NCBI RefSeq assembly: GCF_040939785.1
Contig: NZ_CP162553.1
Location: 558,001-622,000 of the forward strand
Source of the DNA: Bradyrhizobium lupini
Lineage (GTDB): Bacteria; Pseudomonadota; Alphaproteobacteria; Rhizobiales; Xanthobacteraceae
Length of the DNA stretch: 64,000 bases
Direction: 5' to 3'
Shown: in pieces, positions 15,721 through 25,628 of the stretch
Numbering within the stretch: position 1 is the first letter of the stretch
How the letters are laid out: each line of letters starts with the position of its first letter
The notes under the pieces: generated by a model
The model's input: only the letters and a program-made list of their open reading frames with translations
Told to the model about the DNA's origin: nothing
Databases searched by the model: none
Position numbers and translations under genes: made by a program

Positions 15721-16172
15721 TCAGCGCTTGCGCAGACCGGCCTTTCTCACCCTGGTATCGGACCATGCCAGCGGACGGCCGGCCCGCGACGGAAGCACGA
15801 GCTTCCCGACCGGCTGGCCCGTCTCGTCCACCAGGTCCGAATGGACTTCGCCGCGCGCGTAGAGATCGCTTCGCCCCATTGGCGCAAGCTGACCACGACT
15901 GGAAACAGCTCGCGCCCCCTCTTGGTCAGCGCATATTCCCGATAGGCGCTGCCGTCGGAGGCCGGAATCAGTTCGAGCACGCCAAGCTCCACCAGCCTGT
16001 GCAGCCGCGCAGTGAGCATGCCCTTGGCGATGCCGAGGTTCTTCTGGAAATCGCCAAATCGACGCAGCCCGTCGAAGGCATCGCGCACGATCAGAAGCGA
16101 CCAAATGTCCCCAACTGCGTCCAGTGCACGCGCCACCGGGCAGTCAGCCTCGGCAAAACCGGTCCGCTTCAT
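15721..16172 (-). pseudogene. HxlR-family transcriptional regulator, frameshifted near its end
   Basis: From ATG 16172 the first ~100 residues are a standard HxlR winged helix: CPVARALDAVGDIWSLLIVRD, RRFGDFQKNLGIAKGMLTARL and YREYALTKRGRELFPVVVSL. Near 15870 the conserved ending jumps frame: DLYARGEVHSDLVDETGQPV, then GKLVLPSRAGRPLAW, stopping at 15721. As read, the first frame ends at 15747 with an arginine/serine-rich tail (141 residues). One lost base in GGCGAAGCGATC would restore a 150-residue protein. The wing and dimer helix are intact, so DNA binding may survive. It is divergent from an MFS exporter and faces two matching operator palindromes. Confidence 0.75.
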
Positions 16173-16190
16173 TCGCCGCCCTCCAAATTG

Positions 16191-16242
16191 GTCTTAAAAT
16201 AGGACTGGACAGCGCGGTGTGCAACTGGTCTTATTTTAAGAC
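16191..16242. promoter_or_regulatory. Twin operator between HxlR and MFS genes
   Basis: Two copies of GTCTTA-N3-TARGAC: GTCTTAAAATAGGAC at 16191-16205 and the perfect palindrome GTCTTATTTTAAGAC at 16228-16242, with centres 37 bases apart. They fill the gap between the divergent HxlR gene (start 16172) and the MFS gene (start 16268), the expected place for autoregulation and control of the exporter by HxlR. Confidence 0.75.
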
Positions 16243-16267
16243 TAGATAGAACGTGCCGGAGACGACA

Positions 16268-17539
16268 ATGACAATCCACGATGCCGCCACAGCCGGACCG
16301 ACCAACGCCGACGAAAAGGCCGACGACACCGCCGGGCGCGGGCTCTCGCGCGGGATGGCGATGCTGCTGGCGCTGACCTGCGGCCTGAGCGTCGCCAATA
16401 TCTACTTCGCGCAGCCGCTGCTCGATGCCATGGCGCGCGATCTCGGCATCGACCCCGCCGCGATCGGGATGGTGGTGACCTTTACCCAGATCGGCTACGC
16501 GTTCGGCTTGATCCTAATCGTGCCGCTCGGCGACCTCTGGGATCGCCGCCGCCTGATCGTCGGCCAGACCGTGCTGTCGGCGATCGGCCTCGTCATCGTC
16601 GGCACGGCGGCGCATGCCGCCGTGCTGCTTGTGGGAATGGCGCTAGTCGGCATGCTCGCCGTCGTCGTCCAGGTCCTCGTCGCCTTTGCCGCGACGCTGG
16701 CCAGACCGGACGGGCGCGGCCGCGCGATCGGCACCGTCACGAGCGGCGTCGTCGCCGGCATCCTGCTGGCGCGGTTCGCCTCGGGCGCGCTGGCCGATTT
16801 CGGCGGCTGGCGAATGGTCTACCTGGTCTCGGCCGGCCTCATGCTGGCCATGGCGGCGCTGCTCCTGCGCGTGCTGCCGCGCGGCCGGCAGTCGGCGCTG
16901 GCCCGATCCTCTTATCTGTCGCTGTTGCGCTCAACCGCCTCGCTGTTTGTCGAGGAGCCGATACTGCGCGAGCGCGCGTTGTTTGCGTTTCTGATCTTCG
17001 CCAATCTCAACGTGTTCTGGACGTCGATCGTGCTGCCGCTCTCGGCGCCTCCCTTCGCGCTGTCGCATACCACCATCGGATTGCTCGGCGTCGCCGGGTT
17101 CGCCGGAGCGCTCGCGGCGCGCAATGCCGGGCGGCTTGCCGATCTCGGATGGGCCCAGCGGACCACCGGGCTGTCACTGCTGCTGATGCTGGGTGCCTGG
17201 GCTCCGATCGCCTGCCTGCAAAGCTCGCTCTGGCTGGTCGTCGCCGGCGTGATCGTGCTGGATCTGGGACTCCAGGCCGTGCACGTGACGAGCCAGAGCC
17301 TGATCATCGCCGTGTGGCCCGATGCGGCGAGCCGACTGGTGGGCGGTTACATGGTGTTCTACTCGGTCGGAAGCGCGATTGGCGCGATCGCGTCGACGAT
17401 GGTGTACGCGATGGCCGGCTGGTCCGGCGTCTGCGTGCTCGGCGCGGGAATCAGTGCCGCCGCGCTGCTGGTCTGGGTCATCATCGCAAGCAGGATGCCG
17501 GTGACGGCAGATTGCGCGCTGATGCATGGGCAAAAATAA
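16268..17539 (+). CDS. MFS transporter (12-segment exporter type)
   Basis: 423 residues from ATG 16268, chosen over the GTG at 16253 because GGAG is six bases upstream. Twelve hydrophobic segments; the motif between segments 2 and 3 reads PLGDLWDRRRLI, and SVANIYFAQPLLDAMARDLG near the start is typical of the YnfM/YgaY-like efflux group. Inner-membrane drug or metabolite exporter. Divergent from the HxlR gene and probably controlled by it through the twin operator. It resembles the MFS protein at 37026 in family. Confidence 0.88.
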   Translation: MTIHDAATAGPTNADEKADDTAGRGLSRGMAMLLALTCGLSVANIYFAQPLLDAMARDLGIDPAAIGMVVTFTQIGYAFGLILIVPLGDLWDRRRLIVGQTVLSAIGLVIVGTAAHAAVLLVGMALVGMLAVVVQVLVAFAATLARPDGRGRAIGTVTSGVVAGILLARFASGALADFGGWRMVYLVSAGLMLAMAALLLRVLPRGRQSALARSSYLSLLRSTASLFVEEPILRERALFAFLIFANLNVFWTSIVLPLSAPPFALSHTTIGLLGVAGFAGALAARNAGRLADLGWAQRTTGLSLLLMLGAWAPIACLQSSLWLVVAGVIVLDLGLQAVHVTSQSLIIAVWPDAASRLVGGYMVFYSVGSAIGAIASTMVYAMAGWSGVCVLGAGISAAALLVWVIIASRMPVTADCALMHGQK

Positions 17540-17631
17540 GGGCCGAAAACAATAAGAACTGTAAAAATGAGGACTACCGCGAAAGCATCCGATAGTAACG
17601 GCACTGCCGTCGCCGCCTCAGGATCACCATC

Positions 17632-17964
17632 ATGAAGCTCCCCACCTCCCCTTTCACCGTCACCGACTGGAGCAAGGTCGAGCCGACCGTCCATCCCGGC
17701 GAGACCGGGCAAGCCAAGTGGCGTACGCTCGACATCGGCGATCTCCGGGTGCGGATGGTCGAATATTCGCCGGGCTATCTCGCCGACCATTGGTGCGACC
17801 GCGGCCACGTGCTGTACGTGCTGCAGGGCGAGCTCGACAGCGAGCTGCGCGACGGCCGCAAGTTCAAGCTCACGGCGGGGATGAGCTACCAGGTCTCGGA
17901 TTTCGGCGATGCAGCGCACCGATCCTCGACGACGACGGGGGCGACGCTGTTTATCGTCGATTGA
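17632..17964 (+). CDS. Small cupin-fold protein (DHCW-motif type)
   Basis: 110 residues, a single cupin barrel. Motif region PGYLADHWCDRGHVLYVLQGE gives the DHxC/H metal-site pattern near residues 50-58, with GMSYQVSDFGDAAHRS as the second cupin motif near residue 85. Such proteins bind a metal and are small dioxygenase-like or sensor proteins of undefined substrate. It stands alone between the MFS gene and the cold-shock gene. Confidence 0.8.
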   Translation: MKLPTSPFTVTDWSKVEPTVHPGETGQAKWRTLDIGDLRVRMVEYSPGYLADHWCDRGHVLYVLQGELDSELRDGRKFKLTAGMSYQVSDFGDAAHRSSTTTGATLFIVD

Positions 17965-18036
17965 GGCGCCCCGGAAGGGTTAATTTGCACCGCAAAATAG
18001 CAAAATTCGGCGACATCCCGAGCGGCGGGTGGTGCC

Positions 18037-18065
18037 TTGAAGTGGCCCCAAAATCTCGCTATATT
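18037..18065 (+). promoter_or_regulatory. Sigma-70-type promoter of the cold-shock gene
   Basis: TTGAAG (18037-18042), a 17-base spacer and TATATT (18060-18065). Transcription from about 18072 would give a 150-base leader before the start at 18224, the length typical for cspA-type mRNAs whose leaders respond to temperature. Confidence 0.65.
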
Positions 18066-18223
18066 GTGATCATCGATACTTGGCCGAACGACTGGGCCGC
18101 TTCGCTTCGTTGCTGACGGGCGCGCACGCTTCAGATGATTTCTCCAACATCGACTGATCAGGACTATGGGCGCAATAGTGCGTACCGGTCCGCGTGTTAA
18201 CTTCTTAAGCAAAGGAAATTCCC

Positions 18224-18433
18224 ATGGCTATGGGCACCGTGAAGTGGTTCAACAATCAAAAGGGTTTTGGTTTCATTCAGCCGGATGACGGCGACAAGGA
18301 CGTGTTCGTGCACATCAGCGCCGTCGAGCGCGCTGGCCTCTCGACCCTCAACGAAGGTCAGAAGGTCTCGTTCGACATCGTCGCCGATCGTCGCAGCGGC
18401 AAGTCCTCGGCTGACAATCTCCGCGTCGGCTAA
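18224..18433 (+). CDS. cspA: Cold-shock protein, CspA family
   Basis: 69 residues with AAAGGAAATTCCC before the ATG. One cold-shock domain: the RNA-binding motifs KGFGFI (RNP1) and DVFVHIS (RNP2) are intact, preceded by [12 protein letters not shown] chaperone that melts structured mRNA. Monocistronic: own promoter with a long leader upstream and a strong terminator downstream. Confidence 0.96.
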   Translation: MAMGTVKWFNNQKGFGFIQPDDGDKDVFVHISAVERAGLSTLNEGQKVSFDIVADRRSGKSSADNLRVG

Positions 18434-18484
18434 AGCCCGCGCACCGTTCTGACCACGGACGTACCGGCAGAACGTCGAGTTAGA

Positions 18485-18524
18485 AAACCCCGCGACCGGG
18501 TTCCGGTTCGCGGGGTTCTTGTTT
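18485..18524 (+). terminator. Rho-independent terminator after cspA
   Basis: Stem AACCCCGCGA-CCGG / CCGG-TTCGCGGGGTT with a short loop, followed by CTTGTTT. It lies about 50 bases past the cold-shock gene and in front of the converging RsmB-type gene, and may serve both. Confidence 0.8.
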
Positions 18525-18566
18525 GGTGTGACAGGCGTCGCGTCATCCGCGATGTCGTGGGGTGGG

Positions 18567-19865
18567 CTATGCCTTCTTCAAGACCGAGACGAAGAACCCG
18601 TCCGTCCCCGTCCGCCGCGGCGTCATCAGCCAGCCTTCCGGCGATTGCAGCGCGGCTTGCGCAAACTCCTCGGCCTTGTCCCAGAGCACGCTCGCGGTCT
18701 GCTCGGGCGGCACCACAGCGAACTCGGGATGGCGGGCGGTGAACGCCCTCACCTGGTCGCCGTTCTCCTCTGAGAGCACCGAGCAGGTGATGTAGGCAAT
18801 GCGGCCGCCGGCCTTGAGCAGCGGAACCGCGCGATCGAGCACCGCGGTCTGGTCCCGCAAGCGGATCTCCAACGCGCCCGGACGCATGCGCCATTTGGCA
18901 TCGGGATTGCGGCGCCAGGTTCCGGTTCCCGTGCAGGGCGCGTCGATCACGACGAGGTCGGCGGTCGCGCTGATCTCCGCCAGCGGATCGGCCTCGCCCT
19001 TGGGCGTGCGCACATCGGCATTGTGGACGCCGGCGCGCGACAGGCGTTCGTGAATGGGCGCAAGTTGCCGCTTGTCGCTGTCGGTCGCGATCAGCCGGCC
19101 CTTGCCCTGCATCATCGCGGCGAGCGCCAGCGTCTTGCCGCCGGCCCCCGCACAGAGATCGATCACCTGCTCGCCAGGTTTTGCCGCGGTCAAGGCAGCC
19201 GCAAGCTGTGACCCCTCATCCTGCACTTCAATGGCACCCTTGATAAAATCCTCTTCGGCCTGGATACCGGGGTTGCGCGCATCGGCCGAAAGCTCGATGC
19301 GCAGGCCGGTTGCGGACCAACGCGTCGGTTTCGCATGAAGGTGAGCAAGCGCCCCCAGCGTCTTGTCGCGATTGGATTTTAACGTGTTGACGCGCAGGTC
19401 GAGCGGCGCCCGGCTCGCCATCGCGGCCGCCTCCGCGACGCGTTCGTCGCCGAACGCTTTTGCCAAATACGGATCCAGCCATTCCGGATAGTCACCGGCG
19501 ATCGCGGCCGGGGCACCTTCAAGCGACCGCGAGGCGAGCGCGGCCTGCTCGGCCTCGGTCAACGGCGCGGGGGCAAAGCGGCTGCCGTCGAACAGCGCGG
19601 CCATGGTCGCCGCGTCCATGTTGCACTCGAGGCGGAGCATGCCGATCAGCCGAGCACGCGCGGTGTCCGAATCCATCAGGTAGGCGCTCGAAGCATAGCG
19701 GCGCAGCACGTCCCAGACGAGGCCGGCAATGGCGGCGCGGTCGCCGGATCCGGCGAAGCGGTGCGCGGTGCCCCACTCCTTCAGCGCCTTGGCCGCGGGC
19801 ACGCGGTCCTTCTCGATGGTGTCGATCAGTTCGATGGCTGCGGACAGCCGGGCAGCGGGAGTCAT
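18567..19865 (-). CDS. RsmB/NOP-family RNA (cytosine-C5) methyltransferase
   Basis: 432 residues. N-terminal part resembles the NusB-like helical domain of RsmB. The SAM domain shows VIDLCAGAGGKTLALAAMM near residue 240 and the two catalytic cysteines of m5C methyltransferases: DAPCTGTGTWRRNPD and ITCSVLSEENGDQ. Methylates a cytosine in rRNA or tRNA using SAM. Compared with RsmB of enterobacteria the NusB part is degenerate, so the exact target is uncertain. Converges with cspA; 34 bases downstream of the MAPEG gene on the same strand. Confidence 0.9.
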   Translation of the reverse strand: MTPAARLSAAIELIDTIEKDRVPAAKALKEWGTAHRFAGSGDRAAIAGLVWDVLRRYASSAYLMDSDTARARLIGMLRLECNMDAATMAALFDGSRFAPAPLTEAEQAALASRSLEGAPAAIAGDYPEWLDPYLAKAFGDERVAEAAAMASRAPLDLRVNTLKSNRDKTLGALAHLHAKPTRWSATGLRIELSADARNPGIQAEEDFIKGAIEVQDEGSQLAAALTAAKPGEQVIDLCAGAGGKTLALAAMMQGKGRLIATDSDKRQLAPIHERLSRAGVHNADVRTPKGEADPLAEISATADLVVIDAPCTGTGTWRRNPDAKWRMRPGALEIRLRDQTAVLDRAVPLLKAGGRIAYITCSVLSEENGDQVRAFTARHPEFAVVPPEQTASVLWDKAEEFAQAALQSPEGWLMTPRRTGTDGFFVSVLKKA

Positions 19866-19899
19866 TTGAATCTTTCAGATCAAATCCGACGGCTAACCG

Positions 19900-20322
19900 T
19901 CAGATCAACAAGAGCATCTTCAGTGCGAAGTAGATCCACATCGCGAGCAGGACGAGCACGCCGGCGAGCCAGATCGTGGAGCGGCGGCCGAGATTGTTGG
20001 AGGAGACGAAGATTCCAGCATGGACGAAGCGCGTCACCACGAACACCCAGGACATCAGCACGATGAACAAATCGGCATGGCGCAACGGGAGCGCCAGCGC
20101 GATCAGGGCGTAGAACAGCACCGGCAGCTCGAACTGGTTGCGGTAGCAATTGGCGATTTGTGTGGCGCCCTTCGGCCAGTTCGGCTCGCCGAGCGCAATG
20201 TCGCGGCTCTTGGTCTCGCCGGAAACGAGCGCGCGCCGGCGTCCCATCGCCATGGCGATCAGGAGCGCGAAGGTGAGGCCGACTTGCACGAAGACCGGCA
20301 GCAAAACCATTTGAATGGACAT
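19900..20322 (-). CDS. MAPEG-family membrane protein
   Basis: 140 residues from ATG 20322 (GAGAAATTCCG upstream); the frame reaches 20373 but earlier codons are not protein-like. Four hydrophobic segments; the loop after the first has GEPNWPKGATQIANCYRNQFELP, whose RNQFELPVLFY core is the MAPEG signature. MAPEG proteins are glutathione-dependent membrane enzymes in eukaryotes; bacterial roles are poorly defined. Located upstream of the RsmB-type gene in the same direction. Confidence 0.88.
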   Translation of the reverse strand: MSIQMVLLPVFVQVGLTFALLIAMAMGRRRALVSGETKSRDIALGEPNWPKGATQIANCYRNQFELPVLFYALIALALPLRHADLFIVLMSWVFVVTRFVHAGIFVSSNNLGRRSTIWLAGVLVLLAMWIYFALKMLLLI

Positions 20323-20491
20323 CGGAATTTCTCGGGATTTTCCCATCCGGCGGAAGGCACAGCTAGCGTCCATTAGCGGTCACCGCTGGTCCTGACAATC
20401 AACGAGTTGAACCGGCGTTCCCGATGAGGCGACCAACTGTCGACAGTTAAAGCGATTTTGGCCCCTCGGGGGCGCAAGGCGAGAGACCGCC

Positions 20492-21151
20492 ATGAACACC
20501 CTCTTCAGCCAGTTCGGCAGCCTGACCGGCGCTTTGACCGAGTCCGCCGACGGCCAGTTCGGCATCCTGATGTCGGCGCTGGCAGGCATCGCGACGGCGC
20601 TCGCGGTGGCGCTGGCAATGACGGTCTACTTCCGAATGAGCTATCGGACCTGGCGCGATGTCCTCAGGCATGGCCTCGCTGCGCTCGCCGCCCTCGCTCT
20701 GTTTGCGTTTGCCGCCTACGACATGCGCCATGCCGCGCTGGCCTATCTCGGCCTCAATCCCTCGAAACCCGCGGTCGAGTTCGAGATCCGCATGCCCAAG
20801 GAGACCTTGGCGGCGGCGTCCGACACCCAGATCGAGCTGCATACCGACCGCAACCAGACGCTGGCACTGGTCGAGGGCGTGCGGGAGCTCGGTGATGGCC
20901 GCTCCGTGCTGCGTGGCGCGGTACCGCTCAACCACCGCACTGCGGACCGCGTGCTGGTCGTGAACCTGCCCGGCAAGGGCACCTTCGAATTCCGCCTCCG
21001 CCTGCCGGCCGAGCCGCATCGCTCCGAACAGTCCGGCGCTCAGTTCGGCCCTCAGTTCGGCCCTTGGCACCTCGCCGACCGCATCGCCTCGCCGCTGGCA
21101 AGCCCGGTCGCCCCGCAAGACGCCTACACAATCCGCTATCGCGTGCTTTAA
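20492..21151 (+). CDS. Membrane-anchored protein of unknown function
   Basis: 219 residues. Two hydrophobic segments near the N-terminus (MSALAGIATALAVALAMTVY and LAALAALALFAFAAYDM), then a periplasmic part with a beta-sandwich feel (PAVEFEIRMPKETLA, DRVLVVNLPGKGTFEFRLRLP) ending with TIRYRVL. A short tandem peptide repeat is visible near the end (GAQFGPQFGP). No family recognised. It stands alone and divergent from the MAPEG gene. Confidence 0.75.
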   Translation: MNTLFSQFGSLTGALTESADGQFGILMSALAGIATALAVALAMTVYFRMSYRTWRDVLRHGLAALAALALFAFAAYDMRHAALAYLGLNPSKPAVEFEIRMPKETLAAASDTQIELHTDRNQTLALVEGVRELGDGRSVLRGAVPLNHRTADRVLVVNLPGKGTFEFRLRLPAEPHRSEQSGAQFGPQFGPWHLADRIASPLASPVAPQDAYTIRYRVL

Positions 21152-21221
21152 ACTTTGTTCGATCGCTGACCGCGGACGCGCCGTCATCGTTCCGACGTCG
21201 GGCGTGGCCTATGATCGATCC

Positions 21222-22064
21222 ATGTCCGAATTTCGCCTGACACAGATCTCCGACACCCATCTTGGCCGGCGCTTCCCTGGCCTGATCGCCAACTTCCAGG
21301 CGCTCAGCGAGCATATCGACACCGATAGGCCCGATCTCGTTGTCAACACCGGCGACGTCTCGTTCGACGGGCCGACCAGCCGCGACGATGTCGAATTCGC
21401 CAAGGGCCTGCACGATGCCCTGCCCGCCGCCTGCCGCTACATCCCCGGCAATCACGACATTGGCGACAATCCGACCGCGATCGGCCCTGCGCCGAAGCCG
21501 CCGGTCGCGGAAGCGCATCGTCAGCAATTCCGCGAGATCATCGGCGAGGACCATTGGTCGTTCGAGGCCGCGGGCTGGTGCTTCCTCGGCCTCAACTCGC
21601 TGGTGATGAACTCAGGGCTCGCCTTCGAGGCCGAGCAGTTCGATTGGCTTGCTTCGGAAGTTTCGCGCACGAACGGCAAGCCGGTCGCGCTGTTCGTACA
21701 CAAGCCGGTATTTCTCAACGGGCCCGACGACCCCGAGACGCCGGAGACGTCGATCCGCTATGTGCCGCAGCCGGCCCGCGCGCGGCTGATCGAGATGTTT
21801 GCACATGTCGACCTGCGCCTCATCGCCAGCGGTCACGTGCACCAGCGGCGCGACTTTACCTGGCGCCACACCCGCCACGTCTGGGCGCCGTCGGCCGGCT
21901 TCAAGATCAACGATGCGCGCCAGGACCGGATCGCGATCAAGGAGGTCGGGCTCGTGGAGTACCGCTTCCAGCCCGACGGCTTCGAGGTTCGCCACGTCAG
22001 GGCTGCGGGCCAGGTCGATATCGATATCGAGGAGCTGCTCGCCCAGATGGGCGGTGCGCATTAG
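21222..22064 (+). CDS. Metallophosphoesterase (CpdA-like)
   Basis: 280 residues from ATG 21222 (start MSEFRLTQISDTHLG). All calcineurin-type metal motifs are present in order: ISDTHLG, VNTGDVSFDG, YIPGNHDIGDN, FVHKPVF and SGHVHQR. The order and size fit the class III cyclic-nucleotide phosphodiesterase/CpdA group that binds a di-metal centre. No signal peptide. Substrate (cAMP or other phosphodiesters) is inferred only. Confidence 0.88.
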   Translation: MSEFRLTQISDTHLGRRFPGLIANFQALSEHIDTDRPDLVVNTGDVSFDGPTSRDDVEFAKGLHDALPAACRYIPGNHDIGDNPTAIGPAPKPPVAEAHRQQFREIIGEDHWSFEAAGWCFLGLNSLVMNSGLAFEAEQFDWLASEVSRTNGKPVALFVHKPVFLNGPDDPETPETSIRYVPQPARARLIEMFAHVDLRLIASGHVHQRRDFTWRHTRHVWAPSAGFKINDARQDRIAIKEVGLVEYRFQPDGFEVRHVRAAGQVDIDIEELLAQMGGAH

Positions 22065-22080
22065 CGCCGCCCATCGCTGC

Positions 22081-22374
22081 TCAAGCGACGCTTTTGAGAT
22101 CCTGCTGGATCGCGGCAAGCAAGGACTGCAGCGCGTCGCTGTTCACCGGCCTGGCCCCGTTACTGGCAGGCGGAACATTGGCAGGCCGCGCGGCTTTGGC
22201 CGGACGCTTGGGGAATGGCGGCGTGGGTGTGGGCATCGCGGATTGCGCGAACACGTCCTCGGTATGGACGAACTTGCCATGGATGACGTCGTCGCGACGG
22301 CCCATGACAAACATGGTCGCCCAATAACCGGCAGCCAGCAGGATTACGCAGAAAACAACAAGCTCTAACATCAT
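22081..22374 (-). CDS. Small single-span membrane protein of unknown function
   Basis: 97 residues. One N-terminal membrane segment (LELVVFCVILLAAGYWATMFV), a basic loop (MGRRDD) and a proline/alanine-rich tail (PTPTPPFPKRPAKAARPANV) ending in a predicted helix (SLLAAIQQDLKSVA). Probably anchored with the tail in the cytosol. No family recognised; converges with the phosphoesterase gene. Confidence 0.65.
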   Translation of the reverse strand: MMLELVVFCVILLAAGYWATMFVMGRRDDVIHGKFVHTEDVFAQSAMPTPTPPFPKRPAKAARPANVPPASNGARPVNSDALQSLLAAIQQDLKSVA

Positions 22375-22521
22375 CGCACCTGAAATATGCGCAATGATTC
22401 AATGCCTTCGCGAGCCCGTCAATGAACCGACGGTCACACCTGCGGATTTTACGGGCGGGTGTGGCCGATCAGTCACTCTTTGTTAACCATACCCGGCCCC
22501 CGAGGGGGCGAGAGCGGCCGA

Positions 22522-23544
22522 TCAAGCTTTGTCCGGCCCGACCCGCACCAGCTGCTTGCCGAAATTGGCCCCCTTGAGAAGCCCCATGAAGGCTTCGGGC
22601 GCGCTCTCCAGGCCCTCGGTGACGAACTCCTTGTACTTGACCTTGCCCTCGCGGACCCAGCCGGACATGTCGCGCAGGAAGTCGCCATGGCGGGAGGCGA
22701 AGTCGGAGACGATGAAGCCGCGGAAGGTCAGCCGCTTGGTCAGGGTCGCGCGCATCATGCTGGCGGCCCATTTCGGCGGCTTCGCTTCAGTGTCGTTGTA
22801 GTGGGCGATGAGGCCGCAGACGGGTACGCGCGCAAACGCATTGAGCAGCGGGAACACCGCCTCGAACACGGCGCCGCCGACATTCTCAAAATAGACGTCG
22901 ATACCCTTCGGGCAGGCGTCCTTCAGCTTCGTCGCCAGATCGGGATCGCGGTGATCGATGCAGGCATCGAAGCCGAGCTCCTTCACGACGTAATCGCATT
23001 TGTCCTTGCCGCCGGCGATTCCAACCGCGCGTGCGCCCTTGATCTTCGCGATCTGTCCCACGGCCGAGCCGACCGCGCCGGAGGCGCCGGCGACGACGAC
23101 GGTCTCGCCTTGCTGCGGCTTGCCGATATCGAGTAGGCCCGTGTAGGCGGTCATGCCGGGCATGCCCAGCACGCCGACGGCCGTCGAGATCGGCGCGAGC
23201 TTCGGGTCGATCTTGTTCAGCCCCTTGCCGTCGGAGATCGCGTGCGTCTGCCAGCCCGCGCGCGAGAGCACGATGTCACCCTTGGCAAAGTTTGGATTGT
23301 TGGAGGCTGCGACCTCGCAGACCGTACCGGCCTCCATCACACCACCGACGGGGACCGGCGTCGCGTAGGATGGACCGTCGCTCATGCGCCCGCGCATATA
23401 GGGATCGAGCGAGAGCCAGATCGTGCGCAGCAGGACTTCGCCTGCGGCAGGCGTAGGAACCGCGAATTCCTCGATGCGGAAATCGGACGGTTTTGGCTCG
23501 CCGACGGGACGCGCGGCGAGAACGATGCGTTTGCCTTGGGACAT
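22522..23544 (-). CDS. NADP-dependent oxidoreductase, medium-chain (CurA/leukotriene B4 dehydrogenase-like)
   Basis: 340 residues. Zinc-free MDR enzyme: LRTIWLSLDPYMRGRMSDG near residue 42 is the family signature, followed by the NADP fold VVVAGASGAVGSAVGQIAKI and GIAGGKDKCDYV, then VYFENVGGAVFEAV. These enzymes reduce the double bond of enals, enones or curcumin-type compounds with NADPH. Single gene; preceded by a dispersed palindromic repeat. Confidence 0.92.
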   Translation of the reverse strand: MSQGKRIVLAARPVGEPKPSDFRIEEFAVPTPAAGEVLLRTIWLSLDPYMRGRMSDGPSYATPVPVGGVMEAGTVCEVAASNNPNFAKGDIVLSRAGWQTHAISDGKGLNKIDPKLAPISTAVGVLGMPGMTAYTGLLDIGKPQQGETVVVAGASGAVGSAVGQIAKIKGARAVGIAGGKDKCDYVVKELGFDACIDHRDPDLATKLKDACPKGIDVYFENVGGAVFEAVFPLLNAFARVPVCGLIAHYNDTEAKPPKWAASMMRATLTKRLTFRGFIVSDFASRHGDFLRDMSGWVREGKVKYKEFVTEGLESAPEAFMGLLKGANFGKQLVRVGPDKA

Positions 23545-23622
23545 GATGGCTTCCTCCTGATTATGCTTCGGCGCGAACGGAAGCGGAGGGAGCGGAGCAC
23601 GTCAACACAAAAGCACACTCTC

Positions 23623-23727
23623 GCTGTCATCGCCCGCGAAGGCGGGCGATCCAGTAATCCGAGAGGGTCGTGGTAGAGCCGAAAGGCCGCGGCGTACTGG
23701 ATGCCCCGCCTTCGCGGGGCATGGTCA
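23623..23727. repeat. Dispersed intergenic palindromic repeat, copy 1
   Basis: Two hairpins (CGCCCGC-GAAG-GCGGGCG and GCCCCGCC-TTC-GCGGGGC) around a variable centre ending GGCGTACTGGAT. The same layout with high similarity recurs at 31494-31599. It lies between guaB and the MDR gene, both leftward. Confidence 0.8.
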
Positions 23728-23757
23728 TTTGGGCAATTCCAACGCGCAGCCGCGAGC

Positions 23758-25628
<1,871 letters not shown>

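Noticed and set aside
15680..15945. Long antisense overlap of SnoaL-like and HxlR genes as a real arrangement
   Set aside because: The conserved endings of both lie in other frames and end at 15679 and 15721 without overlap.
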